A stretch of DNA of 64,000 bases from Symbiodinium sp. CCMP2592. Its lineage: Eukaryota > Sar > Dinophyceae > Suessiales > Symbiodiniaceae. The position numbers were made by a program, and so were the translations under genes. This document shows, piece by piece, positions 45,744-54,899 of this stretch (positions are counted from its first letter, which is position 1; each line of letters starts with the position of its first letter). The notes beneath the pieces are model-generated. The model saw only the letters and a list, made by a program, of their open reading frames with translations. It had not been told where the DNA came from and did no database searches. The DNA lies in contig CAJNDT010001014.1 of assembly GCA_905221615.1 (NCBI GenBank), positions 1 through 64,000 on the forward strand, written 5' to 3'.

Positions 45744-45921
45744 TTTCCTGGAGTGCCGTATGCCCACAAAGTCCGGGCCGCAAGTCTATTCGAGGTTGAT
45801 GGGTGGTCCAACCGCACCATCAACGGGAAAGAAAGGCAAAGCGATGCAATATTTGGGTATCGAAGCAACGCGAACCGAAAAGCCCAAGCATGGAAAAGTA
45901 AAGAACCTTTCAAAGGAATGA

Positions 45922-46061
45922 TAGCGTTCTCCTAACTGTTCTCAACGCTCAGTGCAGTGCGAACTGCATACGCTCTATTTTTCCGCAGAGGTTGCTCGAA
46001 AGTGCAGTGCAGAGCGATTGCTCGCAAGGGAAAGCGGCAAGCGATGCCGAGCAAACCCCCA
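45922..46061 (-). repeat. B2 terminal repeat of element 2
   Basis: 140 bp. In sense orientation it ends AGAACGCTA at the 3' element border. It matches B1 apart from a missing GGCA. Confidence 0.85.
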
Positions 46062-46079
46062 AGGGCGTGGAGGGTGGGT

Positions 46080-46213
46080 GAAAAATTTCTTACGCATGCG
46101 ATGCGAGAAAGCGAAACACTAGTTGTGAGTGCTTGTGCCGAAAACAGCGCGGAGCGTTTAAAGGTTTCGACACAGGTAAGAAAACACAGTTGAATCAAAA
46201 ACACAAACTCACA
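46080..46213 (-). repeat. A2 terminal repeat of element 2
   Basis: 134 bp, one mismatch to A1. Separated from B1 by 2 bases and from B2 by 18 bases. Confidence 0.9.
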
Positions 46214-46215
46214 AC

Positions 46216-46359
46216 TAGCGTTCTCCTAACTGTTCTCAACGCTCAGTGCAGTGCGAACTGCATACGCTCTATTTTTCCGCAGAGGTTGCTCGAAAGTGCA
46301 GTGCAGAGCGAGGCATTGCTCGCAAGGGAAAGCGGCAAGCGATGCCGAGCAAACCCCCA
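46216..46359 (-). repeat. B1 terminal repeat of element 2
   Basis: 144 bp, directly upstream of A2 in sense orientation. The B1-A2 junction (AGAACGCTA-GT-TGTGAGTTTG) looks like a joined circle end. Confidence 0.85.
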
Positions 46360-46519
46360 CTTTAGGTGCACTTCGACAACCTCTGCTATAAAAGCCCCTC
46401 ACCGCGCGAGTTGGTGAATGTACCTGGCGAGGCAGGGCGTGAGACATGCAGAGCGTGAAGAACAAAGCTGTGCTTACCGCGAGAGAGAAAGAGAGAGGCG
46501 TCACTCCACTCTTTTTAAC

Positions 46520-49500
46520 TCATTTGAGCATTGCGTGCTGAGCGTCAAGTAGCCGTTGCGGCCAAGCGAGTGCGTGATCATGTAATGTGACGCAATGCGA
46601 TGCGGATGCTAGTTGCGCTAGCGTGACTTCGACTTTGTCAGCAGTGCGATGCTGAAGAAAGGCGGTGGAGCCTCTGCTGAGCTTGTCTGCCCAGACATTC
46701 TTTTCGCCAGCGAGGTGTTCCACCTCAAACTGCACGCGGTGCAGGTGCGCCCAGGTGGCTGCCAGGCGAAGGAAAGTCCCTAGAGGCTCTGCAGTGCTGA
46801 AGAGCTTATTAAGGCCAGACTCAGCGCTGGTATTGTCGGATGCCGTGGGCAGAACAAAGCGGATCTGTTTACTGCGTAGCAGTTGCCAAGAGCACTGTGC
46901 CAGTGCAAGCTGTGCGAGCGATTCAAAACAGCCAATGTAAGGCTGAAGGCTGCCTTGCAGTTGCGGCCATTGCTTGCGCACTTCCTCCGCCGAAAAAATG
47001 GCGCTGAACCACAGGAAGGCGTCGGCAGTGCTGATCCATCCTCCAATGCCCATGCGGTGTGTATCTGCGAATGCATCCGCCGCACTGTAGCAGTGCATGC
47101 GTGGCGCTGTGCGCAGCGAGCGAGGCTGCTCATGCGCAAAGCAATGCTGCAGCCATGCCAGAACGAATTTGCTTTCGTGCCGAAGGTGAACTTCAGAGCG
47201 GTGCGGGTCTGCAAGCCTGAGCCATTGGTGTTTGTGCGAGGGCGGCACAAGGGGCACATCTGCTTTACTTGCTATTTTGAGGCTACCGACCTCAAGTAGC
47301 TGGGCGTTGCGTGGCAGCCAAGAGCCTGCTGGCGTGCGAGTGAGCTTTGCGTTCTTGTCGAGGCAATCTAGGAAAGTGCCCCACATGCTCGGTGAAATGC
47401 TGTGCAGTGTGCCTTTGCAGCTGTGTAGGTCTTTGTAGAGCGGTGCCATGAAAGGGCGCATGTGCTTACTTAGGGATGTGGCCCAGTTAAGTAGGCCTAG
47501 TACCCCCTCCAGCTCCTTGCGTTGCACTTTGCTTTTGCGTTGCAGGGCAATAAGCTGCTCGCGGAGCTTGTGCAATTTGAGTTCGCGGAGCTCAATGGTC
47601 TCTGTGTCTGTGCGAATGGTCCACCCGCACCAGGTAACTTCCTGTGCAAATTGAGCCTTCTTCCAGCTGATGGGTGCGTTCAAGGCTGAAAGCAGTGCAA
47701 CTATCAGTGCGGTGGCCATGTCTTTGTCGTCTGTGCGGAGCAGGGCCAGGAGGTCGTCGACATAAAGCCAGGCTCTATGCGGATAGTTACACAGCAGCGC
47801 ATGAATGCAGCGCAGGAGAAGGCTGCCTGTGCGTTGCCACCAGTATGCTGAGAAGCGCGCCCCGAAGTGGCAGACCTTGTAGTAGTACAAGGAATTGCCA
47901 ACTCGGAACAGCAAGGTGCCTTGGTCTGCGGGGCTGACTTTGCAACATTTGTGCGCTGCCTTAAAATCTAGTGACAGTGCATGAAGCTGTGCATAGCAGT
48001 CATCTGACAAAAATGTGCGCTGCACGTCCGAGGCGTTGGGCAGTGACACACGTTCTGGGAGATGCACTGCCGGATTAAGTCCGCACACGGTGCTGTCAAG
48101 GACCAGGCGTGGGTCTCGTCCTTCGGCCATGACAATGTTTAGTTTGCCGATTGCAGTGCCCTGGGGCCAGTGGCGCTTTGCGTCTTCTTCAGTGCCTTCG
48201 AACTTTGCGACAAAGCCTTTGCGCACTTCCTCCTCCACTAGCTCTTGCAGCAGTGCGGGGTTGCTTTCTGCTAGGAACCAATTTCCCCTGCAGTGCTCGA
48301 GGGATGCGGGGCTAAAATCGTCTGCAAGGTCTAAGGAGCTTTGCGTTGTGGGCCACTGCCCGCTGCTTGGCAGTGCACCAAAAGCACCTGTCGGTACTCC
48401 CTCTGCGAGGATGATAGGTAGCTGTGCATCTTTATCATGAATGGCTTGTGCCAGGTATTGCAGTGCTGTGAGACGGAAGGGCTGCCCGTCCGAGATGCGG
48501 AGGAACTGGTTTTTGTCGATGTTAGGTGCCATAGTCTGATGCACAATGTCTGCCAAGGCGTTGCGATGAACTTCGCTAAGCGGGTGCGAATCTTGCCCCG
48601 ATTGTAGGTGCTTAGATATATGCGAAACGAGGCCGTGTTTAGTAAGATATTGCTTAAAGGCAGAGGCTAGCTTTGCTAGGGGCTTGGGCTTACTACTTAC
48701 ATTATTGGCGGAGTGATCTGCAGTGCTGAACATGCCTGCTCCATCGCAAACCGCGGGCCTGCGTGGTAGAAAACAGCGCGGCAAATGTTTTTGCAGCATT
48801 GCTGGCTGGATAGGGGCATTGAGGTGCGATGTGCACTCCTGAGCTGCAAGAGAGAGCATGTGCTGATATGGGTCAGCTTGCTGTGTTGCGCTTGCCAGTG
48901 CTGCATGCGTGGAGCAAATGATATGCGAGGCGTCGCTCTGGGGCAGCTTCATTTGTATGCAGTGCACTGCTAATTCTTGGCACAGCTGTGTGTACAGATC
49001 TGCAATCTTGTCATCGCAGTGCCTGGGGTACTCGAAAAAGACCTGACTACCTTGAAGGTGCGCTGCCCGAAGAAGCGCACATAATCGGGTGTGCGTTGCC
49101 AAGTCAAACGATTGTGCCGGAAAAAGAAGCATAGTGGCTCCGACCGCTCCCGACCAGACGAGGCTATGCCATGCAGAATAAAGTTCATCTTTTATGGTGG
49201 TGTGCTGTGCTATGGCTTGATAGCAGAAACGGTCACAGCTGAAGGGGTCCTCCGCTATGCTGTGCAGCAAGAATCTGTGCTTAAATGAGTTAGGCTCGGC
49301 CTCTTCTGCTTCTGATGAGCTGGATTCGGAGCTATGCGTGGGGCTATCTTCTTGCATTTGTGCTGGGCTATGCGTGCAAGGAGTAGCTTCTGAATGCTGT
49401 GCTGTTGGGCGATGCTGTCCTGCCGGTGCCTCGGGCGCGGGTGCCGGCGTTGTGGGTGTGCCAGGCGTGGCGGCTGAAATCTGTGCAGCCGGGAGAGTCG

Positions 49501-49543
49501 GCGAGGGCAACTGGGCCTGCCCGGCCAGCTCCAGCTGCGGTTT
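46520..49543 (-). CDS. Element 2 Pol: reverse transcriptase-RNase H
   Basis: The frame starts immediately after the Gag TGA (49544-49546). Its first ATG is over 60 codons in, after a Pro/Ser-rich leader. Residues below count from a TTG at 49510. A segment at 120-230 (FFEYP at 158-162, then LAAQECTSH) aligns with the C-terminal half of element 1's methyltransferase-like domain, but the SAM-binding half and the oxygenase-like domain are absent. RT motif A is LDFKAAHK with Asp515. YVDD is at 583-586 (47753-47764). RNase H shows Asp812, Glu863, SDN at 891-893 and a terminal WADKLSR with Asp942. All catalytic residues are present and the frame is unbroken, so this Pol may be functional. Confidence 0.9.
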   Translation of the reverse strand, partial: KPQLELAGQAQLPSPTLPAAQISAATPGTPTTPAPAPEAPAGQHRPTAQHSEATPCTHSPAQMQEDSPTHSSESSSSEAEEAEPNSFKHRFLLHSIAEDPFSCDRFCYQAIAQHTTIKDELYSAWHSLVWSGAVGATMLLFPAQSFDLATHTRLCALLRAAHLQGSQVFFEYPRHCDDKIADLYTQLCQELAVHCIQMKLPQSDASHIICSTHAALASATQQADPYQHMLSLAAQECTSHLNAPIQPAMLQKHLPRCFLPRRPAVCDGAGMFSTADHSANNVSSKPKPLAKLASAFKQYLTKHGLVSHISKHLQSGQDSHPLSEVHRNALADIVHQTMAPNIDKNQFLRISDGQPFRLTALQYLAQAIHDKDAQLPIILAEGVPTGAFGALPSSGQWPTTQSSLDLADDFSPASLEHCRGNWFLAESNPALLQELVEEEVRKGFVAKFEGTEEDAKRHWPQGTAIGKLNIVMAEGRDPRLVLDSTVCGLNPAVHLPERVSLPNASDVQRTFLSDDCYAQLHALSLDFKAAHKCCKVSPADQGTLLFRVGNSLYYYKVCHFGARFSAYWWQRTGSLLLRCIHALLCNYPHRAWLYVDDLLALLRTDDKDMATALIVALLSALNAPISWKKAQFAQEVTWCGWTIRTDTETIELRELKLHKLREQLIALQRKSKVQRKELEGVLGLLNWATSLSKHMRPFMAPLYKDLHSCKGTLHSISPSMWGTFLDCLDKNAKLTRTPAGSWLPRNAQLLEVGSLKIASKADVPLVPPSHKHQWLRLADPHRSEVHLRHESKFVLAWLQHCFAHEQPRSLRTAPRMHCYSAADAFADTHRMGIGGWISTADAFLWFSAIFSAEEVRKQWPQLQGSLQPYIGCFESLAQLALAQCSWQLLRSKQIRFVLPTASDNTSAESGLNKLFSTAEPLGTFLRLAATWAHLHRVQFEVEHLAGEKNVWADKLSRGSTAFLQHRTADKVEVTLAQLASASHCVTLHDHALAWPQRLLDAQHAMLK

Positions 49544-49546
49544 TCA
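49544..49546 (-). promoter_or_regulatory. In-frame TGA between Gag and Pol (candidate readthrough site), element 2
   Basis: Sense context AGT TCC TGA AAA CCG. It is the only stop between Gag and Pol, which share a frame. Element 1 has the same arrangement at 3694-3696 (CCC CAT TGA GGG GGC). Confidence 0.5.
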
Positions 49547-50809
49547 GGAACTTGGCGGCTCCTGGGGGTTGCGGTGCTGACAGGCGGGATGACTTTTGCC
49601 GCAGGGCTCCCCGTTGGGCATCTTGTATGCGCATGCGTGAAGATATTTGCACTGGGCGTTCTTGCAGTGCCCTTTATTGTACCGAATGCAGAATGTCTTG
49701 TTGCCGTGCTGTTGCACGAGGTCCGCGGTTTTGACCTCCTGTGCTGTGCCTTCGCCGGGAGTGCGCCTTTTGCCTGGCTGTGTGCCTTGCTTGCCTTTGC
49801 CCCCTTTCTCCTTGCCTTTGCCTTTGCCGTTGCCTTTGTTCGGTAGGCGAGGCGGTGGCTTTTGCGGGGGGGGTGGGGGCCGAGCGCGTAGCTGGAGGAG
49901 GTTGCCGATGTCAGAGCGGATGCTTGTCATTTCATGCAAGGCGTCATCCAATGTCCAACCGGCGCTGTGCAAAAGCGAGATCTCGCGCCACAGTTTGCGG
50001 TCAGCCGCAACAAGCTCTTGCGTGGTGACGGTGCGGAGCGATGCGTCGCTGGGCGATTGCGTCGCCAGATCAAGAATCTTTTTGTCATATGCCTTAAGGC
50101 GCTGCAGGTGCGCTCCTTTGCACAGTGCTATGGCGTTGCGAAATACTGTTTGAACTCTGCCAAGCCATGCGGCGCTGAGCCTGAGGTGATCAACCGGCAT
50201 TTCCGGTGTATCATCAAACAGTGCGGTGCTGAGGAAGGCCGCTTCAGTGCGGATGGTGCGCGATGCTTTGCTCTCTATGAGTTCTTGATATTGCTTCTCC
50301 GAAAGTCGGAGTTGCCAGGGCACCCAGCTGATGGTGTTCCCGGGGGAAAACCAACGATGGATTATGCTAAGCAAGCGCACGCTGGGCATAGCGTCGCTGT
50401 CAAGGTGTTCGCCAGGGTAGTTAGTGCGAAAGTCCTTGACGAGCTGTGCAATGCTGGATGCGTCCAGTCTGGGCGGGGCGTGTTCCGCCCATACGTTGAG
50501 CGACGCTTGGGCCGTGCTGGCAGTGCTGTGAGAGGCAGGGGTGTCTGCCACTTCCGTCATGGATTGTGCACGGCGGAGTGCTCGGCGAAGGCGCGCCATT
50601 GCTGGGCAGTGCACTGGGTCTGATACGCCCAATTCATCCCAGAGCTCATCGTATTTCTCAGAGCAGAACACATCAAGGTCTGCAGTGCTGTTGTATGCAA
50701 ATGCGAAATCTGGCACCGACTCAATGCCGGTTCTGTGCAGTGCGTTGCAGAGGGCTTCAGGCACCTGCATCTGTGAGAGGAGATCCGAAAGTGCGTCCGG
50801 GGACTCCAT
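49544..50809 (-). CDS. Element 2 Gag-like protein with CCCH zinc finger
   Basis: 421 residues from the ATG at 50809, chosen because MESPDALSDLLSQMQVPEAL matches the start of element 1 Gag. An alternative ATG at 51010 in the same frame overlaps the recombinase stop and would add 67 residues. The C-terminus has a Lys/Gly-rich basic linker (GKGKGKEKGGKGK), then a CCCH finger (C-x7-C-x4-C-x3-H) and a second Cys/His knuckle ending CGKSHPACQHRNP. Expected to bind element RNA and form particles, by analogy with other Gag proteins. The TGA stop is followed in frame by Pol. Confidence 0.8.
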   Translation of the reverse strand: MESPDALSDLLSQMQVPEALCNALHRTGIESVPDFAFAYNSTADLDVFCSEKYDELWDELGVSDPVHCPAMARLRRALRRAQSMTEVADTPASHSTASTAQASLNVWAEHAPPRLDASSIAQLVKDFRTNYPGEHLDSDAMPSVRLLSIIHRWFSPGNTISWVPWQLRLSEKQYQELIESKASRTIRTEAAFLSTALFDDTPEMPVDHLRLSAAWLGRVQTVFRNAIALCKGAHLQRLKAYDKKILDLATQSPSDASLRTVTTQELVAADRKLWREISLLHSAGWTLDDALHEMTSIRSDIGNLLQLRARPPPPPQKPPPRLPNKGNGKGKGKEKGGKGKQGTQPGKRRTPGEGTAQEVKTADLVQQHGNKTFCIRYNKGHCKNAQCKYLHACAYKMPNGEPCGKSHPACQHRNPQEPPSS

Positions 50810-50999
50810 TCTGCAGGCTAGTAGCGAAAGAGTGCGTCTAAGTTCGAGCAAGAAAACGGCTGCGGACGTAAGGATGGCGGTGCAGAGCATCTGGTGCAGG
50901 GCAATGCAGGGCGGCGCACCCGAAGAGCGACCTGAGTAGGCAGAGCTGCAGGATATGCGGCGAATAAAACCAAAGCAGGAAATAGTTTCCTTTTTTACT

Positions 51000-53297
51000 T
51001 CAAGCGCCATTGCGGAGTGCGACGCAGGCCGAGCGACGGCAATGAGGCTGTGGCGGTGCGTTGGAGGTGAAGGCAGCTGTGCCTAGCTTGATCCCGCATG
51101 CTGTGCGCAGCACGCCGGATTCGTCCGGGGGGCACAGCGAGTGCCAGCAGCCCCAAGGGCCTGTGCATGCAAAGAGCGGTGTTGGTCCTTCCAAATCTAT
51201 CTGCAAGGGTTCTTTGGAGGACACTGATGATGCCTCGCTGGAGGATTCGGAGCTTTGGCGTTGCAGTGCCGCGTTTTCCACCATCCAGGCTTCTTCATCT
51301 GAGAAGGGTGCGATGGGGTCTGGCGATGCTGGCGAGAATTGCTCAATGATGTCAGGCGAGCTTTGCGTAGCCAGTTGCGATGGTGGGTCCAGCTGTGTAG
51401 GTGCCGGATGATGTTGCGATGCGGCGTGCATTTCTTCGTGCCTGGATGCAAAAGCCTTCCAAGGACCTGCCAGGACTTCTTGGGCTGTGATGCTTTGCAG
51501 TGGCTCCCCCGCTGGGAGGTGAAACGGAGGCTCTGGAATGGGTGCTTGGCCTCCTCTGGCCACACTGCGATTTGGTCGCCAGCCCGTGCTAAAGGCTTGT
51601 GCGAGGCGGTGCTGGAGATCTAGGCTGTCAAAAGTGTCATTTCGGCTATAGAGCCTTGCGCTGTCTCTGTGGTGTCCTTGAGCCAGGCGCAGCTCTTTGT
51701 AAACGCGTAGCTGTGCGGCCGCTGCCAGCAGGGTGCTTTTCATGCTGTGCAGAGTGAGTTGTCTAGCCTCGCTGGGCAAGAGACCATTGCCGCTGGCCTT
51801 CCACGGCAGTGTGGCCAGGTACCTAAGGCAGAGCAGGGCAGTGCAGTAAGATGCAGGGGCGAGCTCTTCGACCGAGCTCTGGTCTAGTGCCGTGCTGAAC
51901 CACAGAAAATCCGGCGGATCCTCCGATGAGGAGGCCACGATGCGGTGCAATGCGGAGAGCCAGTGCAGGGTCCAGCAGGTGGCCTTGCACCGGCCGGTGA
52001 CACCCGCTAGGGTAACGGCGAATGGCTGGCCTTGCGTTGTAGTTTTCGTCGCCCAGCAGGTGCCGTGCAATGCAGAAGTGGAGAGCGAAAGGCTGGAGAA
52101 GTCGATGCGTTGCAGGTCGCCAAAGCGCAGACTGGCGTGGATGGCGAGCAGTGCGGCCCCCAGGACGACTACAGTTGTGACGGGGGCGTTTGGGTCACAA
52201 ACGCGCTGCTCCCAGGCAGCGATAAGTGCCCAGGGGATGGGCAGTGCTTCGCGACGGTCTTGGGCAGTGCCTTTGATGGAATAGGCCCGGATGATCGGGC
52301 TATCTAAAGCGTTGCTAAGGCATGACCATTGCGTTTGCCTTACGAACCAGCGAAGGGCTTTGATAGACGAAGCGGCGCTGATGCGATGGATCTCAAGGTC
52401 TTGGCTGTGCGATGCTCTGGCGAGGGCGAGGAAGTCGAGTAGGCAATGCAGGCTGACGTCGAGGAAACTGACTGCGGAGCTGCAGAGAAAGTCCATGAAG
52501 AGCGATGCAATGCGGAGATATCGCTCCAGTGTGCCTGGTGTGTTGTTGCGGATCACTGCCATAATATGGTCCGATGCTTGTTTGGCTGCTTCCACCGATT
52601 GCAAGAGATGCGAGGCCTTACCGAGCTTGTACACAAGCTGCAGCCAAAGTGTACCGCATATGTTCATGCGCGATGCTAGGGAGCTGCGCATGGTCCTGAA
52701 TTTGACTGTGCGTTGCTTGGGAGGCGCAAGAGGAGACTGAGATGCCGGCGGCGGTCGTGGCGTGGCTGGGGAATTTGGAAGAGTGCTGTGCGGGATGATT
52801 TGCGTAGCATGGGAGCCTGCAAGGCTGCGCGGCAGCGATGGAGGGGGAGGTGGTGGCAGGCCGCCAAACTGCAGTGTCGGCTCGGGCCTATATCTTTTTG
52901 GCGGCGGTGCTAGGTGCAATGCTCTATCCGCCTGCGGGACCGGCGGGTAAAATGTGTTGCGCCTGGGCGTTGCCCGGGCTGTGGCTGGGCCCACTATCAA
53001 GTCAGCAACTGTCGGCAGGTCGCCATGGCTGTGCTTAGCGTTGGGCGGATTCTTAGGGTGTGCCTGCAGCAGGCGTTGCCGTTGGAAAACCTGAGCAATG
53101 GAAGGCTGTATAGGTGCAGGGTCTTCTATGAAGTCGGAGCAAGGCGGTGCGGGTTCTGCGGCCAGTGCGGCCAGATGTGCCTCGAAGTCTTCGGCTATGC
53201 TCCTGGGAGGCGATGCTGGTTGAGATTCCACTTCGATTGGAGTGGAAGGTGCAGTGGTAGTGCGATCTTGGCTTTGCAGGGCCCAACGACGTCTCAT
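51000..53297 (-). CDS. Element 2 tyrosine recombinase with proline-rich leader
   Basis: Intact frame. The ATG at 53459 gives 819 residues. The ATG at 53297 (MRRRWALQ) is my preferred start because the extra 54 residues look like leader sequence. In the 819-residue numbering, 70-255 is proline-rich and disordered and 265-625 is the recombinase. Catalytic signature: Arg445 (ASLRFGD), HSMK at 571-574, QGHHRD with His596/597, Tyr604 in LYSRND. The Ser-rich acidic tail ends in a Cys-rich motif (RTACGIKL, PHCRRSACVALRN) shared with element 1. It should carry out site-specific insertion of the circular cDNA. The stop overlaps an ATG of the Gag frame (ATGGCGCTTGA). Confidence 0.85.
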   Translation of the reverse strand: MRRRWALQSQDRTTTAPSTPIEVESQPASPPRSIAEDFEAHLAALAAEPAPPCSDFIEDPAPIQPSIAQVFQRQRLLQAHPKNPPNAKHSHGDLPTVADLIVGPATARATPRRNTFYPPVPQADRALHLAPPPKRYRPEPTLQFGGLPPPPPPSLPRSLAGSHATQIIPHSTLPNSPATPRPPPASQSPLAPPKQRTVKFRTMRSSLASRMNICGTLWLQLVYKLGKASHLLQSVEAAKQASDHIMAVIRNNTPGTLERYLRIASLFMDFLCSSAVSFLDVSLHCLLDFLALARASHSQDLEIHRISAASSIKALRWFVRQTQWSCLSNALDSPIIRAYSIKGTAQDRREALPIPWALIAAWEQRVCDPNAPVTTVVVLGAALLAIHASLRFGDLQRIDFSSLSLSTSALHGTCWATKTTTQGQPFAVTLAGVTGRCKATCWTLHWLSALHRIVASSSEDPPDFLWFSTALDQSSVEELAPASYCTALLCLRYLATLPWKASGNGLLPSEARQLTLHSMKSTLLAAAAQLRVYKELRLAQGHHRDSARLYSRNDTFDSLDLQHRLAQAFSTGWRPNRSVARGGQAPIPEPPFHLPAGEPLQSITAQEVLAGPWKAFASRHEEMHAASQHHPAPTQLDPPSQLATQSSPDIIEQFSPASPDPIAPFSDEEAWMVENAALQRQSSESSSEASSVSSKEPLQIDLEGPTPLFACTGPWGCWHSLCPPDESGVLRTACGIKLGTAAFTSNAPPQPHCRRSACVALRNGA

Positions 53298-53831
53298 GGT
53301 TTGAACCGTTTGAGCAGAAAAAAGGCTGCGGAGGATGCTGTATGTTGCTTGCGGGCTGTGTGTGCCGGGCAGTGCTGTGCAATGCAAAGTGTCAAATGAG
53401 CTGAAGCGACAAGGCTGAAGTGTGCATTCAGGGCCGGGCCAACCTGAGGGGCCAGGCATTGCCTGGCCTAGAACGCCTGGATGTGCTCGTAAAGGTGGTC
53501 CTGACGGGTTTGCTTACGTATAGGGTGGCACACTGAATGTTGCAAAAAGTGAGGCCTTGCCGGGCAGAGCAGGGCGTCTGTCCTGACGGAAAGAGGCATA
53601 GCTGCATAGCCAAGGTTTGCTGTATATGCAGTGCATTGCCGTGTCGGTGCTTTTTAGCAAGCTGCCGGGCGCGGCAGTCGAGGCAGGTCGATGCTGCCGT
53701 GCATTTCAAAAAACCACTGCAAGTGCGATGCGATGCGGGGTTTAGGCATAGTGAAGCCACTATTCTTAAGGCTAAGCTAGGCTAGGTTCAAATATGATGC
53801 ATTGCGGGGCGGTGCAGGGATGGCAGGTCAC

Positions 53832-54791
53832 TCAATCAGAGTCCTGCTCATCCCTTTCCTTGCACTTGCTGCAGCGGTGCGGTGCATGGCCGTCGCTTGG
53901 GGGGGGCATCCGCAACTTTTTGTTGCAGGCCGCCCCCCCAAACTTGCAGTGCGTTTCGCACATGGCAGCGCAGAGCCAATCGCCTTTGGCGCTTTTGTAG
54001 GCAGGGCGCTCATCCCCTAAGGGAGAGGTATACCACTTCACCTCACAGTGGATATGCGGGGACACTGCGACGCGGCGCGAGGCAGGGCGTTGCGTTGCGT
54101 GTGGCGGTGGCGGGGGAGGGTACCCCCAGCCAGCCGGGCAGGGCTGTGCAGGGTGCCACTGTTGCGGTGCGGGTTGCGTTTGCCAGGGCGGTGGGGCTGC
54201 TGTGAGAGGGGCATATGCCATATGCTGTGCAAAGGGCGGTGCATGCTGGGGGGGGCCCCATTCCTGTTTCCCCCAGCCTTTGCCGAAATCCGGGGCCCCC
54301 CCCATTTGCCCGAAATGCGGTGACGAGGGCAGTGACGAGGGCATGGCAGTGCTGGGAACAGACGACCCCCAGTCATCTTCCACGTCGCTCCATCTGGGGC
54401 GGGGCGGTGTGCGGTTGCGGCGCGGCGTGTGCTCCCGCTCTCTGCGAGGCGTAGTGCGGGGCGATGCCGGTGGTGTGGGCTGGGGTGGCGGTGCGGGTTG
54501 TGCCTGCTGTGCTGGGGGGGGGGGCTGTGCTTGATGCTTTGCTGGGGGCCCTGACCCGGGGGGTGCCTTGGCTGTGACGGTGGCTGTGGGGGGCGGTGCT
54601 GCTGATGCGGCTGCTGCGGCGCTTTGCGGTGCAGTGCTATGCTCTGCTGGACCAAAAATGGTCAGGCGGGCTTCGCTGAGCTCGCTTTGCAAGGCATCAA
54701 TGCGGGCATAGCCGAGCTGCCGAAAAGCGCCGATGCGTTGCTCACGCGACGCCTGCAACAGTGCCTGCAGGGCTGTGCTCGTCCCGGCCAT
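53832..54791 (-). CDS. Element 2 proline-rich ORF with C-terminal Cys/His cluster
   Basis: 319 residues from the ATG at 54791 (MAGTSTALQALLQ). Residues 1-50 are predicted helical. Residues 60-245 are dominated by Pro, Ala, Gln and Arg. The last 65 residues hold a Cys/His cluster (WLCAAMCETHCKFGGAACNKK, then HRCSKCKERDE) likely to bind zinc. This could be a second nucleocapsid-like or accessory protein. It has no evident counterpart in element 1 and no recognised family. The pure frame over 960 bases, between other element genes on the same strand, supports it as real. Confidence 0.6.
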   Translation of the reverse strand: MAGTSTALQALLQASREQRIGAFRQLGYARIDALQSELSEARLTIFGPAEHSTAPQSAAAAASAAPPPTATVTAKAPPGSGPPAKHQAQPPPPAQQAQPAPPPQPTPPASPRTTPRREREHTPRRNRTPPRPRWSDVEDDWGSSVPSTAMPSSLPSSPHFGQMGGAPDFGKGWGKQEWGPPQHAPPFAQHMAYAPLTAAPPPWQTQPAPQQWHPAQPCPAGWGYPPPPPPHATQRPASRRVAVSPHIHCEVKWYTSPLGDERPAYKSAKGDWLCAAMCETHCKFGGAACNKKLRMPPPSDGHAPHRCSKCKERDEQDSD

Positions 54792-54899
54792 GCCTTGCTG
54801 TGCGATGCGAGGCGAGGCAAGTGCGAAGGCAATGCAGTGCAATGCAGAAGCAAGAATGCTTGATCAAAAGGCTATGCAACATCATGTGTAGTTGTGCTG

